22,177 bases of DNA from Lachnospiraceae bacterium. Its GTDB lineage: Bacteria; Bacillota; Clostridia; Lachnospirales; Lachnospiraceae. Numbering within the stretch: the first letter of the stretch is position 1; each line of letters opens with the position of its first letter. The notes beneath the pieces are model-generated. The model saw only the letters and a list, made by a program, of their open reading frames with translations. It searched no databases and was not told where the DNA came from. The translations under genes were made by a program, and so were the position numbers. Of the stretch, positions 22,125 to 22,177 are shown in pieces. The stretch lies in contig JAHZAV010000034.1 in assembly GCA_019423745.1 (NCBI GenBank), forward strand, positions 1-22,177, in the 5' to 3' direction.

Positions 22125-22177
22125 GTGCGACACGTTCGTAAGTGAAAAGCTTGCGCACAAAGTCGAAGGGCAATTGT
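22125..22177 (+). mobile_element. 5' end of a group II intron (partial)
   Basis: The sequence begins GTGCGAC, matching the GUGYG 5' consensus of group II introns, exactly where the Maff2-like frame breaks. GTGCG (22125-22129) can pair with CGCAC (22154-22158), and further GC-rich pairing is possible inside. The exon ends with the first base of what would be the conserved Pro codon after GYGNDN. The intron body, reverse transcriptase and 3' end lie beyond the window. Confidence 0.65.

Overview
The window reads as one part of an integrative and conjugative element (ICE) from a Gram-positive gut-type clostridium, most likely a Lachnospiraceae relative. The evidence is strong AGGAGG ribosome sites, moderate-to-low GC, RepA_N-type initiators, a PcfB/VirD4 pair, a Maff2-type pilin gene and a very large sortase-anchored Cna-B protein. 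The organism call is inference from gene content; no rRNA or housekeeping gene is present.

Layout. (1) 45-86 is the 3' part of a tRNA-Arg(CCU). It starts exactly at the anticodon loop and is followed by a terminator hairpin, so it looks like an attachment-site junction. It is followed by a cluster of CTGCTAAC repeats and an attenuator-like leader. (2) 476-5049 is a maintenance operon: parB-like, parA, a second parB-like gene, an N-domain-only RepA_N protein, a full-length RepA_N initiator that carries 23-bp iterons inside its coding sequence, and two small accessory genes. (3) 5125-7820 is accessory: a Cro/CI-type regulator with a membrane tail, an operon of a small regulator plus two paralogous membrane proteins, a further small regulator on the minus strand, and an unknown 155-aa protein. 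(4) 7875-11363 is a control and SOS-like module. An ImmR/ImmA-like repressor and metalloprotease pair is transcribed leftward. Divergent from it is a Y-family polymerase (UmuC/UvrX type) with YolD and two small proteins, behind a consensus promoter embedded in seven copies of TTGCCTNT. (5) 11364-12856 holds structured RNA leaders around a sigma-like region-4 protein, a boxA-like motif, a terminator in the leader and a 16-codon leader ORF. (6) 12857-18847 encodes a roughly 2000-residue LPXTG-like Cna-B/SpaA surface protein. (7) 18924 to the end starts the transfer operon: a Cys-rich protein, PcfB (DUF3801), the VirD4/TcpA coupling protein, a small protein, and a Maff2-like pilin whose reading frame is broken by what appears to be the 5' end of a group II intron.

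Working model. ParA/ParB and Rep would stabilise the excised circle. ImmR/ImmA-like control would gate the element and possibly the polymerase module. The sigma-like protein and antitermination signals would switch on the surface protein and type IV secretion genes. The relaxase, the integrase and the rest of the secretion machinery are not in this window.
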